DNA of 56,875 nucleotides from Treponema sp. UBA4873 (GCA_002399405.1 DHDP01000007.1:1-56875); one strand, 5' to 3'; positions 17,517 through 27,039 are shown, counted from the first letter of the stretch. Made by a program: numbers and translations. Notes: generated by a model not told the origin, from the letters alone.

Positions 17517-18878
17517 ATGCTGAAAGACGAATTACCGAAAATCGTGACAGGTTCCGTCCCGGGACCTGAATGCAAAAAAGTTCTAGAGAGAAGAAAGAAT
17601 GCAATTCCTTCCGCTATCGGAAACAATTATCCGTGCGTCATAAAGCGTGGTGCGGGTGCCGTGTTTGAAGATCTCGACGGCAACATTTTTCTCGACTGGG
17701 TCGGCGGCGTCGGCGTGCTGAACATCGGATACAGCCATCCCGAGGTTGTGGCTGCGGTAAAAGCGCAGGCAGATAATTATTTTCACGCAATGATGAATAT
17801 TGTCACCCATGAAGGCTATATAGCGCTTGCGGAAAAACTTAACGAAATTACACCTGTGCGGGGAGAAAAGAAAAAAACTTTCTTCGCGAACAGCGGTGCC
17901 GAAGCTGACGAGAATGCCGTAAAAGTGGCGAAAGCTTTTACGAAACGGCCGAATATCATCGTATTTTCCGGTGCGTTTCACGGAAGAACTTCTCTTACCA
18001 TGGCGATGACATCGAAGAAATGTTACGCGCAGGGCATGGGACCGTTCCCGTCGGGCATCTGCAGAGCGGAGTTTCCGAATATGTACCGGAAACCTGCCGG
18101 AATGACCGACGAGGAAGCCGTCGCGTATTATATAGGAAAACTTGAAGAAGTATTCGATTCAGGTTCTCCTGCGGAATACGTAGCGGCGATTGTCGTGGAA
18201 CCGATTCAGGGCGAAGGCGGATTTCTGCCCGCACCGATTGAATGGGTCAAGGCTGTCCGCGCAATCTGCGACAAATACGGCATCATGCTCGTTGCGGACG
18301 AAGTCCAGTGCGGATTCTGCCGATCCGGAAAAATGTTCGCTTCAGGATACTGGAAGGATGCGGGCTGTGAACCCGATATCATAGCATCCGCAAAATCAAT
18401 TGCGGGCGGCATTCCTATTTCCGCGATTATAGCCCGCGAGGAAATCATGGAATCGGTGCGGCCCGGAGTAATCGGCGGCACGTTCGGAGGAAATGCGCTT
18501 GCCTGCGCGTCTGCTCTGAAAATCATCGAAATAATGGAACGGGATAAATTCGACGAGCGGGCTCTGGCCCTCGGTAAAAAGTGCATGGAGCGTTTCGAAA
18601 CATTCAAAAAATACGGCGTCGTCGGGGACGTCCGCGGCATGGGAGCTATGATAGGCGTGGAATTTGTTAAGAATACGTCGACAAAAGAACCGTATCCTGA
18701 ACTCGTGACTGCAATTGTCAGAGAAGCCGCCCGCCACGGTCTTATTATGGAAAATGCCGGAACGTATCTGAACGTAATACGAATGCTTTGTCCGCTTGTA
18801 GTCACCGACGAACAGATGGAAAAGGGATTTGAAATATTCGAGCAGGCAATCAAAACGTCGCTTGAATCGTTGAAATAG
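17517..18878 (+). CDS. Class III aminotransferase (GabT/ArgD-like)
   Basis: This 453-residue PLP enzyme has the class III hallmarks: NSGAEADENAVK, FSGAFHGRT, VVEPIQGEGG, VADEVQCGF and the lysine loop IASAKSIAGGIPISA. The family moves an amino group from an omega-amino acid (GABA, ornithine, acetylornithine) to a 2-keto acid. Its N-terminal extension and GabT-like wording favour an omega-amino acid. It lies 10 bp after the M20 gene, so its substrate is likely the product of that hydrolase. Confidence 0.88.
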   Translation: MLKDELPKIVTGSVPGPECKKVLERRKNAIPSAIGNNYPCVIKRGAGAVFEDLDGNIFLDWVGGVGVLNIGYSHPEVVAAVKAQADNYFHAMMNIVTHEGYIALAEKLNEITPVRGEKKKTFFANSGAEADENAVKVAKAFTKRPNIIVFSGAFHGRTSLTMAMTSKKCYAQGMGPFPSGICRAEFPNMYRKPAGMTDEEAVAYYIGKLEEVFDSGSPAEYVAAIVVEPIQGEGGFLPAPIEWVKAVRAICDKYGIMLVADEVQCGFCRSGKMFASGYWKDAGCEPDIIASAKSIAGGIPISAIIAREEIMESVRPGVIGGTFGGNALACASALKIIEIMERDKFDERALALGKKCMERFETFKKYGVVGDVRGMGAMIGVEFVKNTSTKEPYPELVTAIVREAARHGLIMENAGTYLNVIRMLCPLVVTDEQMEKGFEIFEQAIKTSLESLK

Positions 18879-18898
18879 CGGAAGGGGGAGCAGCGGGA

Positions 18899-20089
18899 AT
18901 GTCTGCGGAGCACAGAATGAAAAAGGAAATTCAGAATATGTATTTGTCTCCGATACGCGACATCAGTTTTCGTGCTTCGCAGCTTGCCTCCCGGGGACTG
19001 CCGGTCGTATCGTTCGGAGCGGGAGATACCGTATTCGATACGCCGGAACCGGTAAAGCAGGCCGCCGTAAAAGCGATAACGGAAAACCGGAGTCATTATG
19101 AAACGATACAGGGTAATTCCGAACTTCGGCAGAAAATTGCGGCGCGGTACAGGAGAAATTACGGTCTCGAGTACGGAGAAGACGAAATACTTATAACGGC
19201 GGCAGGTACGGAAAGTATATTCGACGCTTTTCTCGCACTGATTTCTCCCGGCGACGAAGTCATCGTCGTTTCGCCCGCTTTCATCAATTACGAAAACTGC
19301 ATTACCCTTGCCGGCGGAAAAACGGTGTTTGCACCGGTACGGGAATCCGACGGATTTGAACCTGATGCGGACATGATTGAATCCCTGATTACTGCAAAAA
19401 CACGTATGCTTGTTATTAATAATCCGTGCAATCCGACCGGGGCTGTATTTTCGGAAGAATGTGTAAAACGTCTGGCCGATTTGGCGGTAAAATATGATCT
19501 TCTCGTCTTTTCCGACGAAGTATACGACGGAATCATTTACGACGGATTCCCGTATACTCCCATTGCGTCTTTGCCGGGAATGAAGGAACGGACAATCATA
19601 GCAAACAGTTTTTCGAAACTGCTTGCCATGACAGGATGGCGGATCGGGTATCTGGCTGCATGCGGCGGTATTATGGAATCTCTGTTCAAAGTTCATCATT
19701 ACAGCACAGCCTGTCAGCCCACATTTATTCAGGATGCGCTGGCAGAAACAATCGACCTTCCCGAAGTGGACGACGCGCTCAAACGTATGTTGCGCATTAT
19801 GGATAAGAACCGCAATCGTGTGACGCAGTGGTTAAAGACGCATTCCAGTCTGAGTGCAGTAGAGCCTAAAGGCGCGTTTTATTATTTCATCAGAGTATCA
19901 GACTGTAATATGTCGGGAAGAACGTTCGCTTCGCGCCTGCTCGAGGAAAAGTATGTCGCAGTCATTCCCGGGGAAGGGCTTGGAAAAGATTTTTCAGATT
20001 ACATTCGTTTATCCTATGCGGTAGACGAGGAAACACTTGAAGAGGGTCTTTCCAGAATAGACTGTTTTCTGGATGAAATCGTACGGTAA
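18899..20089 (+). CDS. Class I aminotransferase (aspartate aminotransferase fold)
   Basis: This 396-residue PLP enzyme has NNPCNPTGAVFSEE, FSDEVYDGIIYDG and the PLP-lysine motif SFSKLLAMTGWRIGY. It would transaminate an alpha-amino acid with a keto acid. It lies 20 bp after the class III enzyme and 23 bp before the deacetylase, and is surely in the same transcript. The amino donor is not determined. Confidence 0.88.
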   Translation: MSAEHRMKKEIQNMYLSPIRDISFRASQLASRGLPVVSFGAGDTVFDTPEPVKQAAVKAITENRSHYETIQGNSELRQKIAARYRRNYGLEYGEDEILITAAGTESIFDAFLALISPGDEVIVVSPAFINYENCITLAGGKTVFAPVRESDGFEPDADMIESLITAKTRMLVINNPCNPTGAVFSEECVKRLADLAVKYDLLVFSDEVYDGIIYDGFPYTPIASLPGMKERTIIANSFSKLLAMTGWRIGYLAACGGIMESLFKVHHYSTACQPTFIQDALAETIDLPEVDDALKRMLRIMDKNRNRVTQWLKTHSSLSAVEPKGAFYYFIRVSDCNMSGRTFASRLLEEKYVAVIPGEGLGKDFSDYIRLSYAVDEETLEEGLSRIDCFLDEIVR

Positions 20090-20112
20090 CTGTTTTATCA
20101 GGGAGTATCTTT

Positions 20113-20949
20113 ATGGATAAAATGCCTGTTATTTTGACGTTCGACGTTGATGTGGAACTTATCTGGAGAGCGAGGGATCCTGACGGTTTCAGGAATCCCG
20201 TAACGAAATCGTTGAGCCAGTACGAAATCACTTCCGGCGTTCCCCGGATTCTGAGAATCCTCAAAAAGTATGGGAATGTGCCTGCAAGTTTTTTTGTACC
20301 GGGAGAAATTGCCGAAGAGTATCCTGACATCGTGAAACTGATTGACAGCAGCGGATTCGAAATCGGCAATCACGGATATTCCCATATTTATCCTGCGAAA
20401 CTTCCCTCGGAGGCGGCAGAACGGGATGAATATGAAAAGTCCAACCGTATTCTTGAAAAACTGACCGGCAAAGTACCGAGAGGATACCGGTCTCCGGCAT
20501 GGGAATTCAGCGATTATACGCTGGATATTATAGAAGATATGGGATTCGAATTCGACAGCAACATGATGGGAAGCGACTGCATCGAATATCTTCACGTCGG
20601 GGAGCGGAAATCGAAAATTGTGGAAATACCGATCGCGTGGGTGCTCGACGATGCAGCCTACTGGCTGTACAGCGGCAGAACGCAGGGGAAATGCATGCAG
20701 CCGATTGATTCCGTCCAGAATTACTGGATAAAAACTTTCGACGTACTGTATGACGAATTTCTTGAGGAAAAAAAGAAAGGAGGTGATTCCGACAAAGCAT
20801 TCGTGCTGACTTGTCATCCGCAGATTATCGGCAGACCGGCGAATTCGACAGTACTCGACAGTCTTCTGCGCCATATCTGTGAGCATTCCGAAATCGAGTT
20901 TATGTCGCTCAGCACGGTAACGGGGAAATTCAGGGAGGAACACGAATAA
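20113..20949 (+). CDS. Polysaccharide-deacetylase fold hydrolase (PgdA/PuuE-like)
   Basis: This 278-residue protein has a NodB-type fold: ILTFDVDVELIW (catalytic and metal Asp), FFVPG, IGNHGYSHIYP (metal His pair) and GYRSPAWEFS. There is no signal peptide, so it is cytoplasmic. The wording is that of the group that includes H. pylori PgdA, cyclic imidases and the allantoinase PuuE, rather than secreted chitin deacetylases. With a PucR regulator and M20 hydrolases nearby, hydrolysis of a cyclic amide or ureide is as likely as sugar deacetylation. Confidence 0.75.
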   Translation: MDKMPVILTFDVDVELIWRARDPDGFRNPVTKSLSQYEITSGVPRILRILKKYGNVPASFFVPGEIAEEYPDIVKLIDSSGFEIGNHGYSHIYPAKLPSEAAERDEYEKSNRILEKLTGKVPRGYRSPAWEFSDYTLDIIEDMGFEFDSNMMGSDCIEYLHVGERKSKIVEIPIAWVLDDAAYWLYSGRTQGKCMQPIDSVQNYWIKTFDVLYDEFLEEKKKGGDSDKAFVLTCHPQIIGRPANSTVLDSLLRHICEHSEIEFMSLSTVTGKFREEHE

Positions 20950-21029
20950 CGGCTGAATGTAATGGAAATCGGACAATGAGAGATATCCGCATTAAAAAGT
21001 AATTATTAATTATCAAGGAGAATCTTGTT

Positions 21030-21659
21030 ATGAGAGAAGGAAAACAAACATTTGCCGCTGGCTTAAAAGCGCAGTTTTCTACGAAGTCTCTGGTGCTTAT
21101 TCCGATTGCGGTTGGTATCAATCTGATCGGCGGAACGCTGTGCTCCACGTTAAAACTTCCGCTGTTTATGGACATGATAGGAACGATTCTTTCTGCCTGT
21201 CTCGCAGGTCCCTGGGTTGCAGCTCTTGTCGGTTTACTGACGAATATATTCCTTGCCCTCGTATCCAATCCGATTTATCTGCCGTATTCTCTGGTGAGTA
21301 TTGCCTGCGGTCTCGTTACCGGATATATGGTGAAAGCCGGTTTATTTAAAAGAATCTGGGGCGTTATACTCACCTGGCTTGCCTGTACGCTGGTCTCCGT
21401 TATTACGTCGTCGACAATAACTGTCTGCATATTCGGCGGAGCGACGGGGCTCACCGGCACGTCCGTGTTGACGGCAACACTTATCGCAGCGTCAAAAAAA
21501 ATCGTTCAGTCGGTTGTGGCTTCCTCGTTCATTGAGAATTTAATCGACAGGGGAATTGCATTCCTCATTGCGTATATTCTGCTTAAAAAAATACCGAGGC
21601 GGTTCCTGAGCCAGTATACGGTTGAAGCGAATTTCGACGACGAGGATGATGACGAATAA
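21030..21659 (+). CDS. ECF transporter S component
   Basis: This 209-residue membrane protein has about six helices and an acidic C-terminus (FDDEDDDE). It is followed by a T protein and two ATPases, which marks it as the substrate-binding unit of an energy-coupling-factor importer. The ribosome site AAGGAG precedes the ATG. The helix text (MDMIGTILSACLAGPWVAAL) does not match a vitamin S component I know. The nucleoside hydrolase downstream suggests a nucleoside or related ligand. Confidence 0.78.
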   Translation: MREGKQTFAAGLKAQFSTKSLVLIPIAVGINLIGGTLCSTLKLPLFMDMIGTILSACLAGPWVAALVGLLTNIFLALVSNPIYLPYSLVSIACGLVTGYMVKAGLFKRIWGVILTWLACTLVSVITSSTITVCIFGGATGLTGTSVLTATLIAASKKIVQSVVASSFIENLIDRGIAFLIAYILLKKIPRRFLSQYTVEANFDDEDDDE

Positions 21660-21669
21660 TAAATAATCC

Positions 21670-21702
21670 TGCCGCCGGTATTCGGGCGGCGGATACTTTT
21701 TG
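21670..21702 (+). terminator. Intercistronic hairpin between ECF S and T genes
   Basis: GCCGCC pairs with GGCGGC around an 8-nt loop, followed by GGATAC and five T. It fits a leaky terminator that would give more S component than T and A subunits from one transcript. Confidence 0.5.
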
Positions 21703-21714
21703 TAAGAGGTTCAT

Positions 21715-22521
21715 ATGGCGAAGACACAAACGTACATCCCAAAAGATACACCGATAGAGCGTATAAATCCGATGATTAAGATATATGCCGTTTTCTGCTT
21801 CGGTCTCAGTGCCCTGATTTTTCCGGGATATCTGCTCGGATTCGGCATAGTTGTTTTTTTTCTTTTCGTTGCCCGTGCGGCAAAAATTCTGAAACCCCTT
21901 GTGAAAATAGTGTTCGGTTTCGGTATTCCGATTACGATTATGCTGCTGTTTATTCAGGGATGCTACAGTTCAAAAAACGTGACGTTTATTGCCGATCTCG
22001 GATTTGCAAAACTCGGGCAGGAAGGCGTTAATTACGCCCTGAAAATTGTTTCGACTCTGCTCGTTTTTCTTGCGGGATTTTATATCATGAACGTTACGAC
22101 GTATACGGGCAGACTTGTCGCCGCATTGACCGGTACCGGAATGAATCCGAAGGTCGGATATCTCATTCTTTCCAGCCTCAATGTCGTCCCGCAGATGCAG
22201 CGGAAGATGAGCATTATTCAGGAAGCACAGAATGCCCGCGGCGTCGAAGTAAGCGGAAATATCTTTTCCCGCATCAAAGCCTACATTCCGCTGCTCGGCC
22301 CTGTTGTGTTGTCCTCCCTGACCGATGCCCAGGAACGCGGGATGACGCTTGAGACGAGAGGTTTCGGAATCGTCGGAGTAAAGCAGACGAGCTATATCGA
22401 AGTGAAATACACAAAGACCGACAGGATAATCAAGTGGCTTGATATTTTATTTTTGGCAGTGATTATTATACTGACCGTACTGATAAAGCTCGGCATAGTA
22501 CAGGGAGTGCGCCATGGGTAA
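21715..22521 (+). CDS. ecfT: ECF transporter T component
   Basis: This 268-residue protein has an N-terminal helix set and the two short coupling motifs of EcfT on a cytoplasmic helical arm (QNARGVEVSGN and LETRGFGIVG, both of the A-R-G type). It links the S component to the two ATPases. Its end overlaps the start of the first ATPase gene by 8 nt. Confidence 0.88.
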   Translation: MAKTQTYIPKDTPIERINPMIKIYAVFCFGLSALIFPGYLLGFGIVVFFLFVARAAKILKPLVKIVFGFGIPITIMLLFIQGCYSSKNVTFIADLGFAKLGQEGVNYALKIVSTLLVFLAGFYIMNVTTYTGRLVAALTGTGMNPKVGYLILSSLNVVPQMQRKMSIIQEAQNARGVEVSGNIFSRIKAYIPLLGPVVLSSLTDAQERGMTLETRGFGIVGVKQTSYIEVKYTKTDRIIKWLDILFLAVIIILTVLIKLGIVQGVRHG

Positions 22522-23374
22522 GCCGGTAGTCGAAGTTGTTAATTTGAGTTTCCGTTACCGGGATGCGCCGGATAAGAGAAAAGCGCTTGATACTATTAAT
22601 TTTGACGTCGGTGAAGGGGAATTTTTCTGCATTATCGGTCCGAACGGCTCGGGTAAATCTACGCTGTGCAACTCGCTTGTCGGTTTAATTCCTCATTATT
22701 TTACCGGAAAAATGAAGGGCTCCGTAAAAATTCACGGGACGGACACCGGAACAAGTTCCATAGCTGATTTATCGACGCAGATAGGACTTGTATTCCAGAA
22801 TCCCTTCAATCAGCTTTCGTATACAGCAGGATCCGTCGCAGAGGAGCTGGCGTACGGGCTCGGCAACCGCGGTATTCCCCGGGAAAAAATGATGGAAAAG
22901 GTTGAATATGTCGCAAAACTTATGCGCATCGACCACATTATGAACAAGAATCCCCTTGAATTGTCCGGCGGACAGGTTCAGAGAGTCGCCTTCGGTTCTG
23001 CGTTCATTATGGAACCGAGCATTCTTGTTCTTGACGAGTGCACGACGCAGCTCGATCCGCTTGGAAGCGAGGAAATTTTCGATATTGTGAAGGAACTGAA
23101 TAAAACCGGCATCACCGTAATTATGGTCGATCACGACATGGAGCGTGTCGCGCGCTGCGCCGACAGGATTATGGTATTGGATGGCGGAAAGGTCTCCGCA
23201 GTCGATACTCCGGAAAAGATTTTCGGCAGTCCCGATAGTACGTCACATAACATTTGTGCGCCCGATTACGTTTCCGTATGCCAGGCACTGAAGGACGACG
23301 GTTGTTATTCCGGACGTTTTGAGGTGAAGGAAGAACCGACGATTGCGGCAGTAAGGGAGGCTCTGAAAAAATGA
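22514..23374 (+). CDS. ECF transporter ATPase, subunit 1
   Basis: This 286-residue ATPase has an intact Walker A (GPNGSGKST), Q-loop (GLVFQNPFNQL), signature (LSGGQVQRVAFG), Walker B (LVLDECTTQLDP) and H-loop (MVDHDME). The usual DEP after Walker B is DEC here. It overlaps ecfT by 8 nt and the second ATPase gene by 4 nt. It would pair with the second ATPase to drive import. Confidence 0.88.
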   Translation: MGKPVVEVVNLSFRYRDAPDKRKALDTINFDVGEGEFFCIIGPNGSGKSTLCNSLVGLIPHYFTGKMKGSVKIHGTDTGTSSIADLSTQIGLVFQNPFNQLSYTAGSVAEELAYGLGNRGIPREKMMEKVEYVAKLMRIDHIMNKNPLELSGGQVQRVAFGSAFIMEPSILVLDECTTQLDPLGSEEIFDIVKELNKTGITVIMVDHDMERVARCADRIMVLDGGKVSAVDTPEKIFGSPDSTSHNICAPDYVSVCQALKDDGCYSGRFEVKEEPTIAAVREALKK

Positions 23375-24186
23375 CAATAGAACTGCAGAATCTCGGACAC
23401 GTGTATCCGACGGGCGACAAAGCCCTGAACAATATTAATTTATCGATTTCGGGAACGGAACCGGTTGCCGTCATCGGACAGAACGGTTCGGGAAAAACGA
23501 CTCTTGTAAAGCACTTCAATGGAATTCTGCGGCCGACGACGGGACATGTTTTTATAAATGGAGAAGATGTTAATAATCGTTCGACGGCAAAATGGTCGAA
23601 AGACGTCGGGTATGTATTTCAGAATCCCGATGATCAGCTTTTTCTTGAAACCGTCCGTAAAGAATTTGAATTCGGACCTGCGAGGATAGGTATGCCGCCC
23701 GAGAAAATCAGCGCACAGCTTTCGTTCGTCGCGAAACTCTGCGGCCTTGAAGGTAAACTCGATATCCATCCGTTCGATCTCGCTGCGACAGACAAAAAAT
23801 TCTGCACGATTGGCGCGGTTCTTATGATGGACCCGCAGATAGTTATTTTTGATGAACCGACGTGCGGACAGGACGTTGAGGGGAACAGGAGGTTGTGTTA
23901 TATTATAAAAACGCTCGAATCACGCGGGAAATTATGCATAACAATTTCACATGATATGAAATTTGTCGCGGGAAATTTTAAACGCGTTATAGTCATGTGC
24001 AACGGGAATGTCCTGCTCGACGGCGACCTCAAACACGTGTTTGCCGAAGTTGAAACTCTGAGAAAGAGTTTTGTTTCGCCTCCGCCGATTACCAGAGTCG
24101 CATACGGAGCGGGCCTGAATGAAACGGTTTTTACAGTGGATGAATTCATGAAAGTCTTCAGAGCAAGAAAGGAAAATAATAATTGA
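23371..24186 (+). CDS. ECF transporter ATPase, subunit 2, degenerate signature motif
   Basis: This 271-residue ATPase has a good Walker A (GQNGSGKTT), Q-loop (YVFQNPDDQLF), Walker B (IVIFDEPTCGQD) and H-loop (TISHDMKF). At the place of the ABC signature LSGGQ it reads LAATDKK. In an ABC dimer the signature of one subunit completes the ATP site of the other, so one of the two sites should be weak or non-catalytic. Such asymmetry is known in other ABC proteins. The rest of the gene is intact, so it is unlikely to be a pseudogene. Confidence 0.85.
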   Translation: MTIELQNLGHVYPTGDKALNNINLSISGTEPVAVIGQNGSGKTTLVKHFNGILRPTTGHVFINGEDVNNRSTAKWSKDVGYVFQNPDDQLFLETVRKEFEFGPARIGMPPEKISAQLSFVAKLCGLEGKLDIHPFDLAATDKKFCTIGAVLMMDPQIVIFDEPTCGQDVEGNRRLCYIIKTLESRGKLCITISHDMKFVAGNFKRVIVMCNGNVLLDGDLKHVFAEVETLRKSFVSPPPITRVAYGAGLNETVFTVDEFMKVFRARKENNN

Positions 24187-24203
24187 ACGGGAGCGATGAT
24201 AAA

Positions 24204-25175
24204 ATGAAAAAGGTGATACTCGACTGTGATCCGGGACACGACGACGCATTCGGAATATTGCTTGCGCTGCAGCATCTTGATGTATTGGGAATAACCACGA
24301 TAGGCGGAAACTGTACGCTTGAAAACGTAACGCGGAATGCATTAAAGGTGCTCGAAGTCCTCGAGCGGCCCGACGTTCCCGTTTATGCCGGTCATGAGGG
24401 ACCGCTTGTTGCGCCTCTTGTCACAGCTCCTCAGTTTCACGGAAAAACCGGCATGGACGGCCCTGTCCTGCCCGAACCGAAAATAAAAGCGCAGGGGAAA
24501 CACGCAGTCGATTTCATTGTCGACACAGTGATGCATACTGACGATGTTACTATTATTGCGACGGGACCGCTTACGAACATCGCTTCGGCGCTGAACAGGG
24601 AACCCCGGATTGCGGAACGCATAAAAGAAATCAGTATTATGGGCGGCTCGGTCACGTTCGGCAACTGGACACCTGTAGCCGAGTTCAATATCGTCGTTGA
24701 TCCTGAAGCGGCATACAAAGTGTTCAATTCCGGCGTTCACATTAAGATGTCCGGAATCAACCTGACCCGTCAGTGCTGCCTTACATACGGACACGTGCAG
24801 AAATTCCGCGAAATAGGAACAAAAGCGGCAGTTTTTGCGGCTGAGCTTACGGAATTCTTTATCGGCACCACAAAAGAGAGCGCATCGCTGTCGGGCGCGA
24901 ATATGCACGATGCCTGCGCCGTTGCATGGGTTATTGATCCGTCGCTGATACGCAGTGCCGAAATGAGAATCGATATAGAATTGAAGGGAGAATACACGCG
25001 TGGAATGACAGTCTGCGACTGCAGGCATTTACGCGGTACCGATCCCGCTGTCGATTTGTGCCGGATTCCGACAATGCCCGTGCGAGGAAGGCGGCCCAAT
25101 GCGGAGGCCGGACTTGAACTTGATTTTCCCCGGTTTCTGGAACTTTTATACGGAACACTGAAACAATACAACTGA
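24204..25175 (+). CDS. Inosine/uridine-preferring nucleoside hydrolase
   Basis: This 323-residue protein opens with VILDCDPGHDDAFGILLAL, the calcium-binding aspartate cluster of the IunH/Rih family, and has TGPLTNIASAL, GNWTPVAEFNIVVDPEAA and a late metal-site Asp region (GANMHDACAV). It splits ribonucleosides into base and ribose. The ATG at 24204 is chosen over a TTG at 24183, with GGGAG upstream. It follows the ECF ATPase closely, so the transporter may bring in its substrate. Confidence 0.88.
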   Translation: MKKVILDCDPGHDDAFGILLALQHLDVLGITTIGGNCTLENVTRNALKVLEVLERPDVPVYAGHEGPLVAPLVTAPQFHGKTGMDGPVLPEPKIKAQGKHAVDFIVDTVMHTDDVTIIATGPLTNIASALNREPRIAERIKEISIMGGSVTFGNWTPVAEFNIVVDPEAAYKVFNSGVHIKMSGINLTRQCCLTYGHVQKFREIGTKAAVFAAELTEFFIGTTKESASLSGANMHDACAVAWVIDPSLIRSAEMRIDIELKGEYTRGMTVCDCRHLRGTDPAVDLCRIPTMPVRGRRPNAEAGLELDFPRFLELLYGTLKQYN

Positions 25176-25239
25176 ATAATAAGTATCTTCTGTTCCTCCG
25201 GATATGGCGTTAAATAACCGGATGGTGTATTATTATCTC

Positions 25240-26265
25240 ATGAATATTCACAACAAAACGATTGTAACGTTCGGAGAGATTATGCTCCGTCTCCGGTCTC
25301 CGGCCCGTGAGTTGTTGTTTCAGTCGCCGGTGCTCGAAGCTGTATTCGGCGGAAGTGAAGCGAATGTTGCGGTATCAATTGCAGTGCTTGGCGGGCGTTC
25401 TGTATATGTAACGGCTCTTCCGTCCAATGCGATGGGAGATGCAGCCGTACGAACGCTGCGCTCGTACGGTGTCGACGTCAGAGCGTACCGTACCGAAGGC
25501 AGGATGGGTATTTATTATCTTGAAAGCGGTGCTTGTCAGAGGCCTTCGCAGGTCATCTACGACCGCGACGGCAGCTGCTTTGCAGTATCGGAACCGGGCA
25601 AATACGACTGGGATGCTCTTTTTGCGGATGCCGGCTGGTTTCATCTTTCCGGCATTACGCCCGCCGTCTCGCAGTGCGCGTGCGACTGTGCGTTTGCAGC
25701 GGTGAGCGCCGCAGCAAAAAGCGGGGCGGTCGTTTCTCTCGATTTGAATTACCGCAGCAAACTGTGGCGGTACGGAAAATCAGCGCTCGACGTAATCCGC
25801 GGACTTGCCCGGAGTGCGGACGTGCTCATGGCAAACGAAGAGGATATACAGGACTGTCTCGGCATCAGTCTTAACGACCGGCTGCATCCTGACGAGGCGT
25901 ACAGGGAGCTGTGCGGTAAAGTGAAGGAACAGTTTCCGAATGTGCGCATTGTCGCGGTAACGCTCCGCGGCAGTTATTCAGCCGACAGAAACGGATGGTC
26001 CGCCGTGCTTTCGGGAGAAAACGGATATTATCAGTCCCGGCAGTATGATATAGAAAATATTGTCGAACGTGTCGGCGCGGGCGACTCGTTTGCCGCGGCG
26101 CTCATCTGCGCGCTTACGGAAAAAAATGACGAACGGCAGGCGCTCGAATTTGCGGCGGCCGCATCATGCCTCAAGCATTCAATAGCGGGTGATTTTAATT
26201 TAGCGACAAAAGAACAGGTGTGCGCCCTTATGAACGGAAACGGTACCGGCCGGATACAGCGATAA
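25240..26265 (+). CDS. PfkB family sugar kinase, KdgK-like
   Basis: This 341-residue kinase has the PfkB start (TFGEIMLRLRSP, GGSEANVAVSIAVLGG) and end (VGAGDSFAAAL, with the catalytic Asp). The stretch MGIYYLESGACQRPSQVIYD is the wording of 2-keto-3-deoxygluconate kinases, so KDG is the first guess, with ribose a second because of the nucleoside hydrolase upstream. The ATG at 25240 matches the usual N-terminus. A start at 25204 would add 12 unusual residues. Confidence 0.82.
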   Translation: MNIHNKTIVTFGEIMLRLRSPARELLFQSPVLEAVFGGSEANVAVSIAVLGGRSVYVTALPSNAMGDAAVRTLRSYGVDVRAYRTEGRMGIYYLESGACQRPSQVIYDRDGSCFAVSEPGKYDWDALFADAGWFHLSGITPAVSQCACDCAFAAVSAAAKSGAVVSLDLNYRSKLWRYGKSALDVIRGLARSADVLMANEEDIQDCLGISLNDRLHPDEAYRELCGKVKEQFPNVRIVAVTLRGSYSADRNGWSAVLSGENGYYQSRQYDIENIVERVGAGDSFAAALICALTEKNDERQALEFAAAASCLKHSIAGDFNLATKEQVCALMNGNGTGRIQR

Positions 26266-26328
26266 ATGACGGCTGCACGTCCGTCTGCCGCGATTTATTG
26301 ATATGCATTTTTCCGGAGAACAATACGT

Positions 26329-27039
26329 ATGGCAAAAAATCCGAATCTTTCGAGCCTGATCGACAAGGCTGTTTTTGATTACAGCATGATTGAAGACGGC
26401 GACCGGATTCTCGTAGGTGCGTCGGGAGGGAAGGATTCTACTGCGCTTATCGAATATTTTTCGCAGCGGGTGAAACGTCCTCACTGCAATTTCACGTACA
26501 AAGCTCTCACCGTGCAGAGCGATTTCGCACCGCCGCTTCCTGCCGGCATTACCGCGCTTTTCCATACGTGGAACGTGCCGCATGAAACGGTCCGTGCCGG
26601 CGTGCTTGCGCGTCTCAAGCCGGGCAGAAAGATGAACTGCTGGTGGTGTTCGACGCAGCGCCGCACCGAACTGCTGAATTACGCGGTCGCGAACGGATAC
26701 AACAAACTTGCACTCGGCCATCATCTCGACGACATTCTTGAAACGCTGCTTATGAACATGCTCGGTAAGGGAGAGCTTTCGACAATGCCGCCGAAACTTA
26801 CGTACGACGAATATCCGGTGACGATTCTGCGCCCGCTCTGCTATGTGAGCGTCGATACGCTCATAGAGCACGCGAAGCGGGAGGGATATTACGGATGGAC
26901 GTGTACCTGCTCATATCAGAATAATTCCGGGCGTAAAGAAGCGCACAGGCTGCTGCAGAATCTTACCGGCGGCGAAAATGCAAAGAAAGAACGGCTTTTT
27001 GATTCGCTGCGGAACATACAGACACGATATCTCCCGTAA
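26329..27039 (+). CDS. PP-loop ATPase, TtcA-like tRNA 2-thiocytidine synthase
   Basis: This 236-residue protein has the PP-loop VGASGGKDST that adenylates tRNA, a CWWCSTQRR motif (paired cysteines as in TtcA) and LALGHHLDDILETLLMNM, a TtcA hallmark. TtcA places sulfur on C32 of certain tRNAs. The protein is shorter than E. coli TtcA, so a related TtcA-like activity is possible. It has its own ribosome site (CCGGAG) and stands alone between two operons. Confidence 0.8.
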   Translation: MAKNPNLSSLIDKAVFDYSMIEDGDRILVGASGGKDSTALIEYFSQRVKRPHCNFTYKALTVQSDFAPPLPAGITALFHTWNVPHETVRAGVLARLKPGRKMNCWWCSTQRRTELLNYAVANGYNKLALGHHLDDILETLLMNMLGKGELSTMPPKLTYDEYPVTILRPLCYVSVDTLIEHAKREGYYGWTCTCSYQNNSGRKEAHRLLQNLTGGENAKKERLFDSLRNIQTRYLP

